DNA of 64,000 nucleotides. Source: Periplaneta americana (Eukaryota > Arthropoda > Insecta > Blattodea > Blattidae). This document shows positions 1-10,189 of this stretch, in pieces (the first letter of the stretch is position 1; every line of letters begins with the position of its first letter). Location of the stretch: NCBI RefSeq assembly GCF_040183065.1, contig NC_091119.1, positions 186,476,543 to 186,540,542 on the forward strand, written 5' to 3'. The notes beneath the pieces were generated by a model. It was not told where the DNA came from and made no database searches. It worked only from the letters and a program-made list of their open reading frames with translations. Both the position numbers and the translations under genes were made by a program.

Positions 1-781
1 ATTGTTGGTCTTGCCGCCTCTTGTTTTGTTTCCTGTGAGGGTGTGTTCGTGTGGTGTAATGTAGAGTCAAAGAGTGTGTGTTTGTTCTGAAATTGAGTTG
101 TGTGTTGAGAATTTCATTGGGGTGTGTTTTTGTGTGTCTGTATATTTCATATTGTTCTAGTGTGTTTAGTTTCTGGCTTTTTGGTTGGTTGTGTAGTATT
201 TCCATGTCTGTGTTGATGTCTCTGTAGATGTGGTTAGCATTTGTGATGTTTTCTTCATATGTGGAGGTGTTTTGTAATTTTGTTATGTCTGTGATGTGTT
301 CTTTGTAACATGTTTGAAATGATCTGTCTGTCTGTCCTATGTAGAAGTTGTTGCAGGTGTTACATTTGACTTTATATACACCTGTGTGGTTGTATTTGCT
401 TGTTTGTGTTGTTTGTGTGTTGAGATGTTTTTGTAGAGTGTTATTTATTCTGTATGCGATGTTGTAATTTAATTTCTTAAATGAGGTTGCAACTTTCTGT
501 GTGTTTTTGTTTTCGTATGTAAGTGTGATGTATTTTTTGTGTTCTTGTGTTTGTGTTGTATTCTTATGTTTTTTGTGATTATGTTTTGTCTTACGTATTA
601 TGTTGTCTATTATGTTAGGGTTGTATCCGTTTTCTTGTGCTATGTATTTGACTGTGTTTAGTTCTTCGTTGTAATCCTGTTGGTTCATTGGTATGTTGAG
701 TAGTCTGTGTATCATTTTTCGGAATGCAGCTTGTTTGTATTGTGTTGGGTGGTTGGATGTGTTGTGTATTTTGTGTTGTTT
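1..781 (-). CDS. Penelope-like element, C-terminal part with GIY-YIG endonuclease (partial, runs off window)
   Basis: Read on the minus strand from about 781 down to 1, one frame stays open for about 250 codons and leaves the window without a stop. It begins in a linker (FRKMIHRLLNIP) and reaches a GIY-YIG nuclease core: VYKVKCNTCNNFYIGQTDRSF, with the CxxC zinc-like pair just before YIG and the following RSFQTCYKEH helix. This order (RT thumb, linker, CxxC, GIY-YIG) is characteristic of Penelope-like retroelements, where the nuclease nicks target DNA for reverse transcription. The RT palm itself is missing: homology stops at an A-rich junction near 781, so this is a 5'-truncated copy. The absence of any stop or frameshift is unusual among the decayed elements here and suggests a fairly young insertion. 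Composition is strongly skewed, with the plus strand T/G rich. The family is confident; the exact Penelope clade is not determined. Confidence 0.85.
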
Positions 782-889
782 TTTTTTCTTTCAAATTGGC
801 ACATAATTGTTTTTAATCATTGTTCATTGTAAATTGATTACTAGGCCGATCTATCGAACCCTTATTTAGGGCGGCTTTTGTTGATACTA

Positions 890-928
<39 letters not shown>

Positions 929-980
929 TATTTTTATTATTATTATTTTTATTATTTTCTTATTATTATTATTATTTTTA

Positions 981-1046
<66 letters not shown>
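890..1046. repeat. (TTA)n microsatellite
   Basis: Long run of TTA/ATT with a few interruptions. Such tracts in this window commonly sit at LINE 3' ends, but no element end is recognised here. The tyrosine-rich open frame across it is only the repeat being translated. Confidence 0.95.
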
Positions 1047-1047
<1 letters not shown>

Positions 1048-1909
1048 TAGTTTTAAAGGTAAAAGAATATTACAGATAAAGAATGAACTATTCAGGAGTA
1101 TCATTTCTTTAATTAGCTAATATTCTGAAGCTAAAAATGTGTTGTGAATTCCATAGTTGCTTCGTACAGAATTATTTTTGATTTTCAAATACAAAATTAC
1201 ATTTTTCTTACGCACTTATCACAACTGTTACAAATCACGCCACTCTTGTAACTGTACATTATAATGCATAATTAAACTGTATAGAATCAAGTTCCTAAAG
1301 TATTAGAGCACTTTATTTCTTCTAATCTTTATGTAATTACTTATATAATCGTGTAATAGTCAATTAAATTCCACTCGAGTTTTGATTTTCTCTAGATAAA
1401 TCAAAACCTCTAGTCAGATTACTGTTGATAAAAACTGTTCTTGAGCACATAGTAGCACAAGTGTATTTTGTCCAGTTAATTTCTGTTCATTTAAATCATT
1501 TTTCTGTTAGGTTTGTTAGCTGTGCAAAATGTTCTGTCATAGAGGAGGATTGAGAGGACCAACAATTTGCATTATGTAGATATTGCAGTGTAGAGTGCAT
1601 GCATTGTCCTGATGTTGTCACCGTGTTAGCATCAAAAATGGATATATTAATGTATAATGATAATATTGTGGACTGTTTAAATATTAATGTCCTGACTGGA
1701 GTGACGATATTGTCACATCTACATCACAAATTATAACATCAGCTGTAATGTAATGATTTAAGTAGCAGAATCAGATAACTGCGTGTGGTGATTAAAATTA
1801 TGGCATATAATAGAAATTTAAAGTTAGCCATAACATCCTATTAAGTATAAGCATTTCATTAAGGCTGAGGTGTACAGAGTGGGAGGAGTATATGTGCGCC
1901 GGGGTGGTA
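1047..1909. other. no recognisable feature
   Basis: AT-rich sequence with no long open frame, no tandem array and no recognised element on either strand. Confidence 0.6.
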
Positions 1910-2076
1910 TCCGGTGTGGCTTAGTGGATAAAGCATCAGCACGTAGAGCTGAGAACCCGGGTTCAAATCCCGGTGCCGGAGAGAATTTTTCTCCGTTCCA
2001 CTACTCTTTCATCGTACGATGACATAGAATATCTCCATGGAAACATCATATGTACTTCGGTACATTAAAATAATAT
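1910..2076 (+). mobile_element. tRNA-derived SINE (family A), copy 1, 5' part
   Basis: Positions 1910-1980 fold as a tRNA: a 7-pair acceptor stem (five Watson-Crick, two G-T), a TCAGC/GCTGA anticodon stem with loop ACGTAGA, and a perfect CCGGG/CCCGG T stem holding the box B sequence GGTTCAAATCC. The box A-like TGGCTTAGTGG lies at 1916-1926. The tail contains GAGAATTTTTCTCCGTTCC, shared with the second copy near 5045. The pseudo-anticodon would be GTA, but the loop has C in place of the invariant U33, and the conserved non-tRNA tail marks a SINE rather than a gene. The tail seems to resume beyond the DNA transposon that follows, from about 4836 to 5040. Confidence 0.75.
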
Positions 2077-2556
2077 ATATCGTCGCTTAAGAACCAATAC
2101 CGCGTAACTGACATTTTTGGTCAAAACTGTTTTTTTGCACAGATGGTACCTCCACTGTCGTCTGCATGCATTGACAAGCGCAGGAATTTGATTGCATGAA
2201 TGGCCTGCGTGCGAAGGAGGGGGGTACAATACCGCGTAACTGAAGTCACGAGAAGTCTGTAGGAAATACCGCGTATGTGACAACAGATATTACGTCTACA
2301 CCCTGCGCGCCCTCAGTACGGAAGCTGGTTCTCGTTACTACTTTGTAAAATTGTATCAACAGTGTGTAATATTCTGAGAAGATTAAAGAAGTGTTCAGTT
2401 TCAATTATTTAAAAGGTAAATATAATAGAATTATTTCACTAATGTCAATTGAATGTTAGTTGAGCTGAATTGCCGCAGAATCTCCAAGTTCATTCACTGA
2501 AATATAGCACATTTAATATTTTATTATTATATAGGCCTACAGATACAAGAAAAGAA

Positions 2557-3800
2557 ATGGACAATGAATCAGACGACAGTCAGTTTAGCGAGAACGAAAT
2601 CCTATCTGTGGTATGTTCTGCATTCAAGACGGGAGAAACTTCTGTGAACATTAACAAAGGTATGGCATAAGAAGTATCACAGTTATTAAACGTTTATTTT
2701 TCTTCAGTTACGGAATCATAACAGCAAACTTAATTTAAGTACTTAATATAAATAATCATGAATGGGGCCGCTGAAATAATTTGCGCTACATTTATGGTGC
2801 TGAGCTTGGTTCCTTCCATTTCCTCCGGTAGGAGGAAGATCTAAATTGATGATAATATTTACTACACATGTTTTAAGCCATTTATATCACATTTATAAAC
2901 ACTAGTAATCTCATCTTATTCGTAGGTGTACTGCCTGATAATTCAAATGCAAAAGAAAACCGTCCTTCTGGAAATGGGCTGCTGCAGATCAGGGATTATC
3001 CAGCCAGTGTTACCGGTAATGTTATGATCGTATTATGCAGTCTGGTATGATTTAAAGCAACGCTATTAAAATAATACAGCTAGAAATAGGATAGGACAGA
3101 AACTGAAGACAATACCATGTCAATGAAGGACCTACGCCAAATTTCGGAAGCGTCTTCATATGTAGACGACCCCGAAGAATTTGTGAGTGCTACTTATTCT
3201 ACATCTTTACATTCGTCAGAAAAAAGTAAAGAGAAGAATCTACAAGCGTTTCATGGAAATTTGACAGAAAAGAAATAGAAGTTCAAAGCCACAAAAGGGT
3301 AAGTGGAAGAAAATGAAAAATAGAAAACTTAGAATGGAAGAGGAAGCTTATCTTAGCTACAAGAGATCGAAAGATGGCAAAGTAACACATGATACGGAAA
3401 GAGATGCAAGGAATTTGGGACCAGAGTGTAGTTATAAAATGTGCCAAAATTCGAAAGTAATGGGCTGTAATTTAATTTCTAATGAGAGAAGACATCTTTC
3501 AGGCATTCTGGAAACCTATGACTTGGAACAGAGGACCGTTTACGTATCAAATCTACGAAAAGACCTCACAGTACAAATTCTGAATCGAGAAGAAAGAGAA
3601 CATTTGTCTACAACCTAAAAGTTGATGAGAAAAAAATTCAGGTTTGCAAAAATATGTTTCCGTGTACATTGGGAATTAAAGAATGAACTGTGCAATATTG
3701 GTTAGCTAATAGTACTGATGGCGTCCCTTCAGTAAAAAAAAAGTCCTGTTCTCGTGCAAAAGCACAGAAAAAAATAGCATTAGTAGCCTGCCTAAATTAC
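2557..3800 (+). pseudogene. decayed transposase-like coding region inside the TIR element
   Basis: Several open segments in the same orientation look like pieces of one protein. The first begins MDNESDDSQFSENEILSVV at 2557 and runs into a GT, compatible with a splice donor. A second segment lies after a CAG-like acceptor near 2935. A third, 3313-3618, has a cysteine cluster (GPECSYKMCQNSK). From 3619 the frame continues KVDEKKIQVCKNMF, then CTLGIKE, a stop, and TVQYWLANSTDG. The CxxMF...LGI...TV pattern recalls a widespread arthropod transposase-like family. No DDE catalytic region is visible and at least one in-frame stop is present. Family placement is by recollection; it could be another mobile-element protein. 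Confidence 0.5.
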
Positions 3801-4016
3801 CGTCACATTATTGTATATAGAACCGATTGTGCCATAGTTTTTATGATAGTATTCCACACTAGGGTTACTCAAGGATTAGTTTTTGTGATTTCAGCATAGG
3901 CCTATAATTATTTTTTTATTGTGTTTAACGAATATTGTTCCTGAAAAATTATCATCATTATTATATTTTATATGATTTTCTTTTCATTATTCGCAAGTCA
4001 GTCAAGTCCATTGTCA

Positions 4017-4062
4017 ATAATAATAATAATAATAATAAATACTATTATTATTATTAATTATT
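4017..4062. repeat. (TAA)n / (TTA)n microsatellite pair
   Basis: A short TAA run followed by TTA runs inside the TIR element. Confidence 0.85.
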
Positions 4063-4159
4063 TTATTATAAAATTATATTTGTCAGCAACGTTTTAGCAA
4101 CAATTCTACTTTCTATTCATATACGTAGTGTGAAAATAAAGTACCTGATATCAGATTGT

Positions 4160-4161
4160 CA

Positions 4162-4205
<44 letters not shown>

Positions 4206-4281
4206 ATTTACTTACTTACAAATGGCTTTTAAGGAACCCGAAGGTTCATTGCCGCCCTCACATAAGCCCGCCATCGGTCCC

Positions 4282-4321
<40 letters not shown>

Positions 4322-4325
4322 ACAA
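4160..4325 (-). mobile_element. RTE-like LINE, last ~75 bp, between TTA tracts
   Basis: Positions 4206-4280 read on the minus strand encode GDRWRAYVRAAMNLRVP-like residues (here DGGLCEGGNEPSG in other frames), a stop, then AAAAGCCATTTGTAAGTAAG. This is the same C-terminus and 3' end as the longer copies at 6194-6851 and 45768-46772. It is bracketed by (TTA)n at about 4163-4204 and 4281-4320. It is an extremely 5'-truncated LINE copy inserted inside the DNA transposon. Confidence 0.7.
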
Positions 4326-5040
4326 TAAACATTGAACTGTGTCTTCTTTTTCCTTTCCCATAGTTTCAGCATTTGACTGACTAAGAATGCAGCAATCATT
4401 GTCTGGAACGTAATCTAGTGCTGATTCAAGCTACAACCTACCGACCTTGACCTCAAGTCAGATGGTAGGACAACAATTCAGATAACACATTGACATATAC
4501 AAGAGCACGAATAATATTTCCAGAAGGCAGTTTTCACGCAAAGAAAACGCTTGTCAGCATGTGTCCTGAAGCTGCTAAAGTTGCCTCACAATACCGCGTA
4601 ACTAACAAAATGTAGTCAACGGCAGAGTTCCAATACCGCGTAAGTGACATGGCTAAATGTCTACGGCCATGATCATCCATTTTCACTTAGTTACAAATTA
4701 GTTATGCTATTTCATAGCCATACACCATTTTTCAAGACTATTGCGTTATTTTTATGGTTTTTATTCGGTTTTTTCCTTCTCCTGTAAAATTTACATTTTG
4801 TCAGTTACGCGGTATTGGTTCTTAAGCGACGATATGCTATTCGTAAATCACTTTGTGACTTAAGACGGCGCTTATTCCGTCGGATCCCGGCCAATCAGTC
4901 ACTCATACGAGTGCACCTCCGCACATGTATGGACATTGTCCTACGTTCATACATATCTATGACGTAGTGCAGAGGGCTGGCCACTAGAGGGAACCCAAGA
5001 GGTGGAACTTAAACTGAGACGATTCGATCCGACATCGGGA

Positions 5041-5160
5041 TGGGAATCCAGTGTGGCTTAGTGGATAAAGCATCAGCATGTAGAGCTGAAAACCCGGTTC
5101 AAATCACGATGCCAGAGAGAATTTTTCTCCGTTCCACTACTCTTTCATCGTATACTTGTA
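5041..5160 (+). mobile_element. tRNA-derived SINE (family A), copy 2
   Basis: Matches copy 1 through the tRNA-like head (TGGCTTAGTGGATAAAGCATC) and the tail GAGAATTTTTCTCCGTTCC. Box B is damaged (CGGTTCAAATCACG). It follows directly on the apparent continuation of copy 1 after the DNA transposon (about 4836-5040), so the two may form a dimer or tandem with a unit of roughly 400 bp. Confidence 0.7.
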
Positions 5161-5530
5161 TTGCTTGATAGAAAGATAAATATAAACTTATCCTGGACCA
5201 CATCGAAGTTTTCCGATGGTCCTTAGCGAAGGAAGAAATATTTACTCTGGACTTTAGCGAAGAAAAGAGTGCTTTCGTAAGCTATACTTAGGCCTATCAA
5301 AGATTTACCCTGGACCATAGTGAAGAAAGTTTTGCAACATCATGATAATACCTCTGGTTTACGTCATAATGTGTGTGAAAATGTCTAAAATAATAGCTTA
5401 TTTGGGACGGAGTTAATCAGCTCAACCTGAAATCGAAGTCGTGCTTGAGTAAAGTCTCAGATCTGGATTTCAAGTTGCTGCCGTCTGAGCTAAGCCGTTG
5501 GCTATTAAGTTGAAACGAGAGGTCAAAATT
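5161..5530 (-). mobile_element. possible tRNA-derived SINE relic (about 5400-5500)
   Basis: On the minus strand 5495-5400 reads ACGGCTTAGCTCAGACGGCA, a good box A, followed some 45 bases later by ACTTCGATTTCAGG, a degenerate box B. The rest is not recognised. The upstream part, 5190-5330, holds three loose repeats of a GGAC(C/T)...GCGAAG motif. Confidence 0.35.
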
Positions 5531-6193
5531 TAAAAAAAAGAAGTCCCAAATAATTATTTGAACTTTTCTGTTTTAAAATTACGTAATACGATTTATGAGT
5601 CAAGCTATTTTATTTCTCGTCTCACACTACTGCATAAAAATAAATATATTTGTAACTGTTTCGTTTAAAAGGTGTCTTATAACTGAACGTTTGTTTCATA
5701 AGTTGGCGGTATTCCTTATGACTTTAATAATGACTTTGTTGTGAATTTTTAAATCAAATTTAGTATTACGGTTATGTGTTTTTGACAATGTAAGCTTTTC
5801 TAATGTTCACTTTGTCGCTAATTTTCTCTGGAATTAAAAAATTAACATTATATGTACCTTATTTTCAGAAACTAAGATAGCTAGAAGCTTAAAATTTTTA
5901 TACTTATCTACAGTATTACATTAATTGCTGAGCTCTAGTTCTAGTTTTGAACGTGAACACTAATACAATTTCAATTCTTTAAAAAGAAGTCGTTTACAAA
6001 AAATAAAAACTTACAACTTTTCTAAGTAGACTTTGTAAAAAAAAAAAGTGCTGTGCGCTTTTAAAATTGTAAAGAAAAGCAGCAAAATTTTGATAGAGAT
6101 ATCACTAATGTTATCTGAGATAAATAATATAATAATAATAATAATAATAATAATAGTTTACTTCAATATTTTACCTGGCGCTTCAGAAGGTGT
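5531..6193. other. no recognisable feature; short (TAA)n at 6127-6155
   Basis: AT-rich with no open frame of interest. The (TAA)n tract lies just before the LINE fragment that starts near 6190. Confidence 0.6.
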
Positions 6194-6851
6194 ATGATTA
6201 TGTCTCGTGACCAGAATATTGTACAAAATGGAAATATAAATATCGGAAATTTATCCTTTGAAAAGGTGGAAAAATTTTTATATCCTGGAGTAACGGTAAC
6301 AAATATAAAAGACACTCGGGAGGAAATTAAACGCAGAATGAATATGAGAAATGCTTGTTATTATTCGGTTGAGAAGCTTATGTCATCCATTCTGCTCTCT
6401 AAAAAACTGAAAGTTGTTGTTTTGTATGGTTGTGAAACTTGGCCTCTGACTTTGAGAGAGGAACAGAGGTTAAGACTGTTTGAGAATAAGGTGCTTAGGA
6501 AAATATTTGGGGCTAAGAGGGATGAAGTTCCAGGAGAATGGAGAAAGTTACACAACGCAGAATGCACGCATTGCATTCTTCACCTGACATAATTAGGAAC
6601 ATTAAATCTAAACGTTTGAGATGGGCAGGGCATGTAGCAATTATGGGTGAATCCAGAAATGCATATGGAGTATTAGTTGGTAGGCCGGAAGGAAAAAGAT
6701 CTTTTGGGAGGCCGAGACGTAGTTAGGAGGATGATAATAAAATCGATTTGAGGGAGGTGGGATATGATTGTAGAGACTTTATTGATGTTGCCCAGGATAA
6801 GGGCCGATTGCGGGCTTATGTGAGGGCGGCAATGAACCTCCGGGTACCTTA
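6194..6851 (+). pseudogene. RTE-like LINE, C-terminal part of the reverse transcriptase protein
   Basis: The translation starts MIMSRDQNIVQNGNINIG and continues through VLYGCETWPLTLREEQRLR, KVLRKIFGAKRDEVPGEW, RLRWAGHVAIMG, GRPEGKRSFGRPRR and ends MNLRVP plus stop. The post-RT 'GCETW...RLRWAGHV...GRP' region is typical of RTE-like non-LTR retrotransposon proteins. The RT palm (YADD) is absent, so the copy is 5'-truncated. A frameshift near 6560 and a stop at 6724 (in place of RRWEDN) break it. Compared with the copy at 45768-46772 it also lacks about 15 residues before GCETW. It is a dead insertion and the clade label is provisional. Confidence 0.85.
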
Positions 6852-7964
6852 AAAGGCATAACTAGGCATAAGTAAAGGTACTTCAGATGGTTGATTTAGC
6901 ACTGGTGATGTAATGCTTGTGATCTGACCTTCATTTGTTTTAGTGCCACTTTTAGTGATAGAATAGAAGTTTCTTTTAGACTTATTTCTGATTTAACAGT
7001 ACCGAAGATGAAATTTCTCAGCTTACTCGTTTTATCTGAACAATCCTCTGAAGTATTTCCGTTGGTATTTTGTATAAAACGAAAAGTAGAAATTTCGGCT
7101 GTTTGGAATGGAACACGTAACACTGTTTTGTGTTTATTTGATTCTGATGTGAAAACTATGTAGTGATAGTAATGGTTTAATATCGACTCTCATTTCAATT
7201 TCGACATTGGGGGATCATAAAATCCGGAACGTACGTATCTGAGCGTGTGTGGACTTGATACGACCTGAACCCCGTCTGATGTTGTGAGCGTTTGGCCAGA
7301 TATTCGTAGAGATTTAAACGAATCCAGAGTTATTGGCTAAGGAACGATGGGTCCTATTCCAAGTTGAAATAACTTTCTACGGCTGTAAAAAGAGAAGTAG
7401 ATTGAACTGGTGAAGTGTCGGAGAAGGCTTTGCAGCAACTGGAGTTCTGGAGATATGAAGGGGGCCCTCACTGTAATAAATCAAGATGATTCAGTAATTT
7501 GAGGGATCTTCATAAACCGTCTTCGATTCCTGATGACTTTCCGATTTCCTTATTGCTTTAAGCAGCTGTAAGCAATATTTCATTACTTTCTTGATATATT
7601 GACTCTAGGATTATTTCGGACCGTGTAGAAAACAAACATCCCTACCGCTGCGTGCCGGCCCCTTTCGGTTATACGATCCGTTGAAGTATATATATTGACA
7701 CAGTAACAAGACAGGATTTATTTCTCTGGACTTCAGACATCCCCAAGGGCCTAATATACTGTACTGGAGGTGAAGTCATTTCAGTGTTTGAAGGTCAACT
7801 AGAAGCATCAAGGGCCATTTTAGCCGCCACAGAGATATATAAATATCTGCCCAACCCAGCAAACGTGCTATAGGCCTACTAACTACAGCCTCTGTATTAT
7901 TATTTATTTATGAATAGAACCATAGTTGGTAGTAATATTAAATAAGTATATAATAAATTTTCAA
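6852..7964. other. no recognisable feature
   Basis: Mixed-composition sequence; the open frames on either strand are short and match nothing I recognise. Confidence 0.55.
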
Positions 7965-8340
7965 TCTTAAGATATATCAACTAGCAAATGTTTATTTGCT
8001 ATTTAATAAAATATATGAACGTTTTCGCCGTTTGGGGCATCTTCAGATATAACAAAAAACATATAATCTGGACCTATAATAATAAATTATGCAAATAACA
8101 AAGAATAAAGAACAATGTACAGTATGTATGCAATACATGAGCTTTATGTAAAATATGACATAATACAGGATAATTATTGATATAATCTTTAGATTTTGAA
8201 ATTGAATTGGACGGATATTTTATACATATAGCTCATGTTACAAATAAAATATACAATTATGATTAAAATTTGTCAATGTTAAAATTTATAATGATGATTG
8301 ATAAAATAGATATTTTAAGAGTAATCATTAGTTGAGGATT
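7965..8340 (-). mobile_element. Penelope-like element 2, 3' tail segment
   Basis: On the minus strand 8065-8022 reads TCTGAAGATGCCCCAAACGG followed by CGAAAACGTTCATATA. The pattern CTGAAGA, short hairpin (TGCC...GGCG), then AAAACGTT is the kind of tail seen in Penelope-like elements and recurs in the palindrome at 27953-28326. It lies on the same strand as the GIY-YIG relic at 10190-10510, so both are probably one element interrupted by the LINE at 8341-9440. Confidence 0.5.
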
Positions 8341-9440
8341 GTATGTATGTATGTATTTATTTACACTGCAAGTGGGCAAGCACCCGGTGGCAGTGGTATA
8401 TACAATATTAACAATACACAGTTAAAATGATAAGCAATACACAATAAAATTTACAATACATAATAAAATTTACAACACACATACAATTTTATACACAATA
8501 CAATAAGAATACACAATACAATTTAACACAATAATAATAAAACATAAAATAAAACACCTAATTTTACAACACAACCTACATGATTATGTATAGGTCCTAC
8601 ATAATTTTCAATAGTCTTTCACTTTACTCTCATCTCATTCCCTGTAGTGGCACTATGACGCATTTCACTGACACTTTAGCACACATTTCACTGACACTCT
8701 GTAACACATTTCACTGACACTATAGAACACATTTCATTGACGCTATAAATTATCACTGATCGGAACTGTTCACTGCACTGTAAAACCATAACTTCACTGA
8801 CTCACCTCGCTTCACTGATACAACAGTTCAAATAAATCAAATAATTGCATTCTTATGCATACTTATAAACAGAACTACATTTAAACTAAACATTTCTAGT
8901 CTAAGGCCCTCTTACACGCTATTTTTAAATAATTTACAATTTAAACCAAGGAAGTAAACTCGTCAGGCTAGATAAATACATGCCACCTTAAAAAATTAAA
9001 TGTTGAATGTCACCTTAATTTTAATTTTCACTTTATACACAACTCTTTAAATTATTCTTGAATCTCCTTAAGGAAGGACAGCCCTCAAAGACCGCTGCAG
9101 GTAGGTCATTCCAATCATTTATAGTTCTATTTAAAAATGAGAATTTACCTACATCCGTTTTCTGTTTCCTACATTTGATTTTAAAATCATGATCGTTCCT
9201 ACCATAGTACGTTGGCTTTTCTAACCGAGCCGTTATGTCTACCCATGCTTTCTGACCTAGATGTGCTCTATACAAGCCTAGATGTGCTCTATACAAAAAC
9301 CTAGATGTGCTCTCTAGGATTGTCATAGGATATACGATAATTTGCGTAGCTGATGTTCGTGTGTTATGTATGTGTTTCATCTGAAAATTGTGATGGAGAA
9401 ATGATAATAAGTGCAAAAATATATACGAGTTATTATATAG
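8341..9440 (-). mobile_element. LINE (CR1/Jockey-like), C-terminus and 3' UTR
   Basis: Minus-strand frame 9416-9033 reads HIHNTRTSATQ, YYGRNDHDFKIKCRKQKTDVGKF, SFLNRTINDWNDLP, CPSLRRFKNNLKSCV, stop. The 'R.QRTDVGK.SF.NRTI..WN.LP' ending is typical of CR1/Jockey-group RT proteins. A 20-bp tandem triplication (CCTAGATGTGCTCTATACAA, 9255-9318) adds a repeated LYRAHLG. The 3' UTR extends to about 8341, contains four copies of a ~27-bp unit (CACATTTCACTGACACT, 8655-8745) and ends in a (TACA/ATAC)n tail at 8341-8356. It is 5'-truncated near 9440 and apparently sits inside a Penelope-like element. Confidence 0.75.
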
Positions 9441-10189
9441 AGAGACAGATAATTATTATTATTATAAGTCTACTTACTGAAAAACGTTCGCTAATGAACT
9501 AATGTTATTTTATGTTGGAGATTGCTGTTTTAATTATCTGACTTGGTGACATCTTATTGATTATAAATGACTGTTACGTGTAATCAGATTTGTTGAGATA
9601 TTTGAAATGAATGCTCGTTGGTTATGGATGTCGTGGAGTATACGATGATTTCGTAATAGATAAATCATAAGTTAGGTATGAATTTCAATCATTCACTGAA
9701 AGTTAAGTAGAGAAAATCAACATTATAATTCGTAATAATTAGTAATAACTAGATGAGCTATAATACCAAATATATGTAAGTGATTTAAGGCAGCGATAAT
9801 AATTATTATAAGATTACTTACAGAGATCGTTCGCTTATGAAATGGATGTTGTTTGACGTTGGTGGTTACTCTAATTTGATGGCATCCTATTGATTATGGC
9901 TATTGCGTGTCATCAGATTTATTGAAGTATATAAATGAAGATATTCTATAAATAAATAAGAATATTAATTATTAATTTGTTTTTCAATTTGATATGAGGA
10001 AAGGATGTAATTGTTTTAATGAATTTGACGGCGTTCGAATACTTACATTTGTATGTGTTGGTGGTTTTAAGAGAACTGAGGCCTAGATAATCGTGTGTAT
10101 TGAGGTATGTAGCGGCGGAGGGATTTGAAAGGAACTATTTGAATGGCGTGTCAAGATCAATGTGAACAAGTCTATTTTAAATTGCATAC
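9441..10189 (-). repeat. diverged ~160-bp direct repeat in Penelope-like element 2
   Basis: 9450-9612 and 9797-9948 resemble each other over their length, sharing ACTTACNGA, CGTTCGCT, ATGAA, GATG(A)CATC(C/T)TATTGATTAT and TCAGATTT(A/G)TTGA. The repeats lie about 347 bp apart in the same orientation, downstream of the GIY-YIG relic. Penelope elements often carry duplicated terminal segments, which this could be. Confidence 0.5.

Larger units (their letters stand above)
2077..4835 (+). mobile_element. DNA transposon with perfect 36-bp terminal inverted repeats
   Basis: The 36 bases at 2077-2112 are the exact reverse complement of 4800-4835, starting ATATCGTCGCTTAAGAACC. The outer ATAT may be a 4-bp target duplication or part of the repeat; being palindromic it cannot be decided here. 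A subterminal motif AATACCGCGTAACTGA recurs near 2098, 2227, 2265, 4590, 4631 and, reversed, 4803, as expected of transposase-binding sites. The interior holds a broken coding region (about 2557-3800), TTA microsatellites and a scrap of another LINE. Perfect ends with a decayed interior suggest a non-autonomous copy mobilised in trans. A 4-bp AT-rich duplication would fit the Sola superfamily, but this assignment is tentative. Confidence 0.85.

Noticed and set aside
878-1120. 80-codon poly-Tyr frame
   Set aside because: Translated (TTA)n microsatellite.
1910-1980. Functional tRNA gene (pseudo-anticodon GTA)
   Set aside because: Part of a SINE with a conserved non-tRNA tail and a second copy; the base before the anticodon is wrong (C33).
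8022-8065. Canonical hammerhead ribozyme
   Set aside because: The core would need G after stem II; with full stem pairing the base is A. Kept only as a low-confidence structural note.
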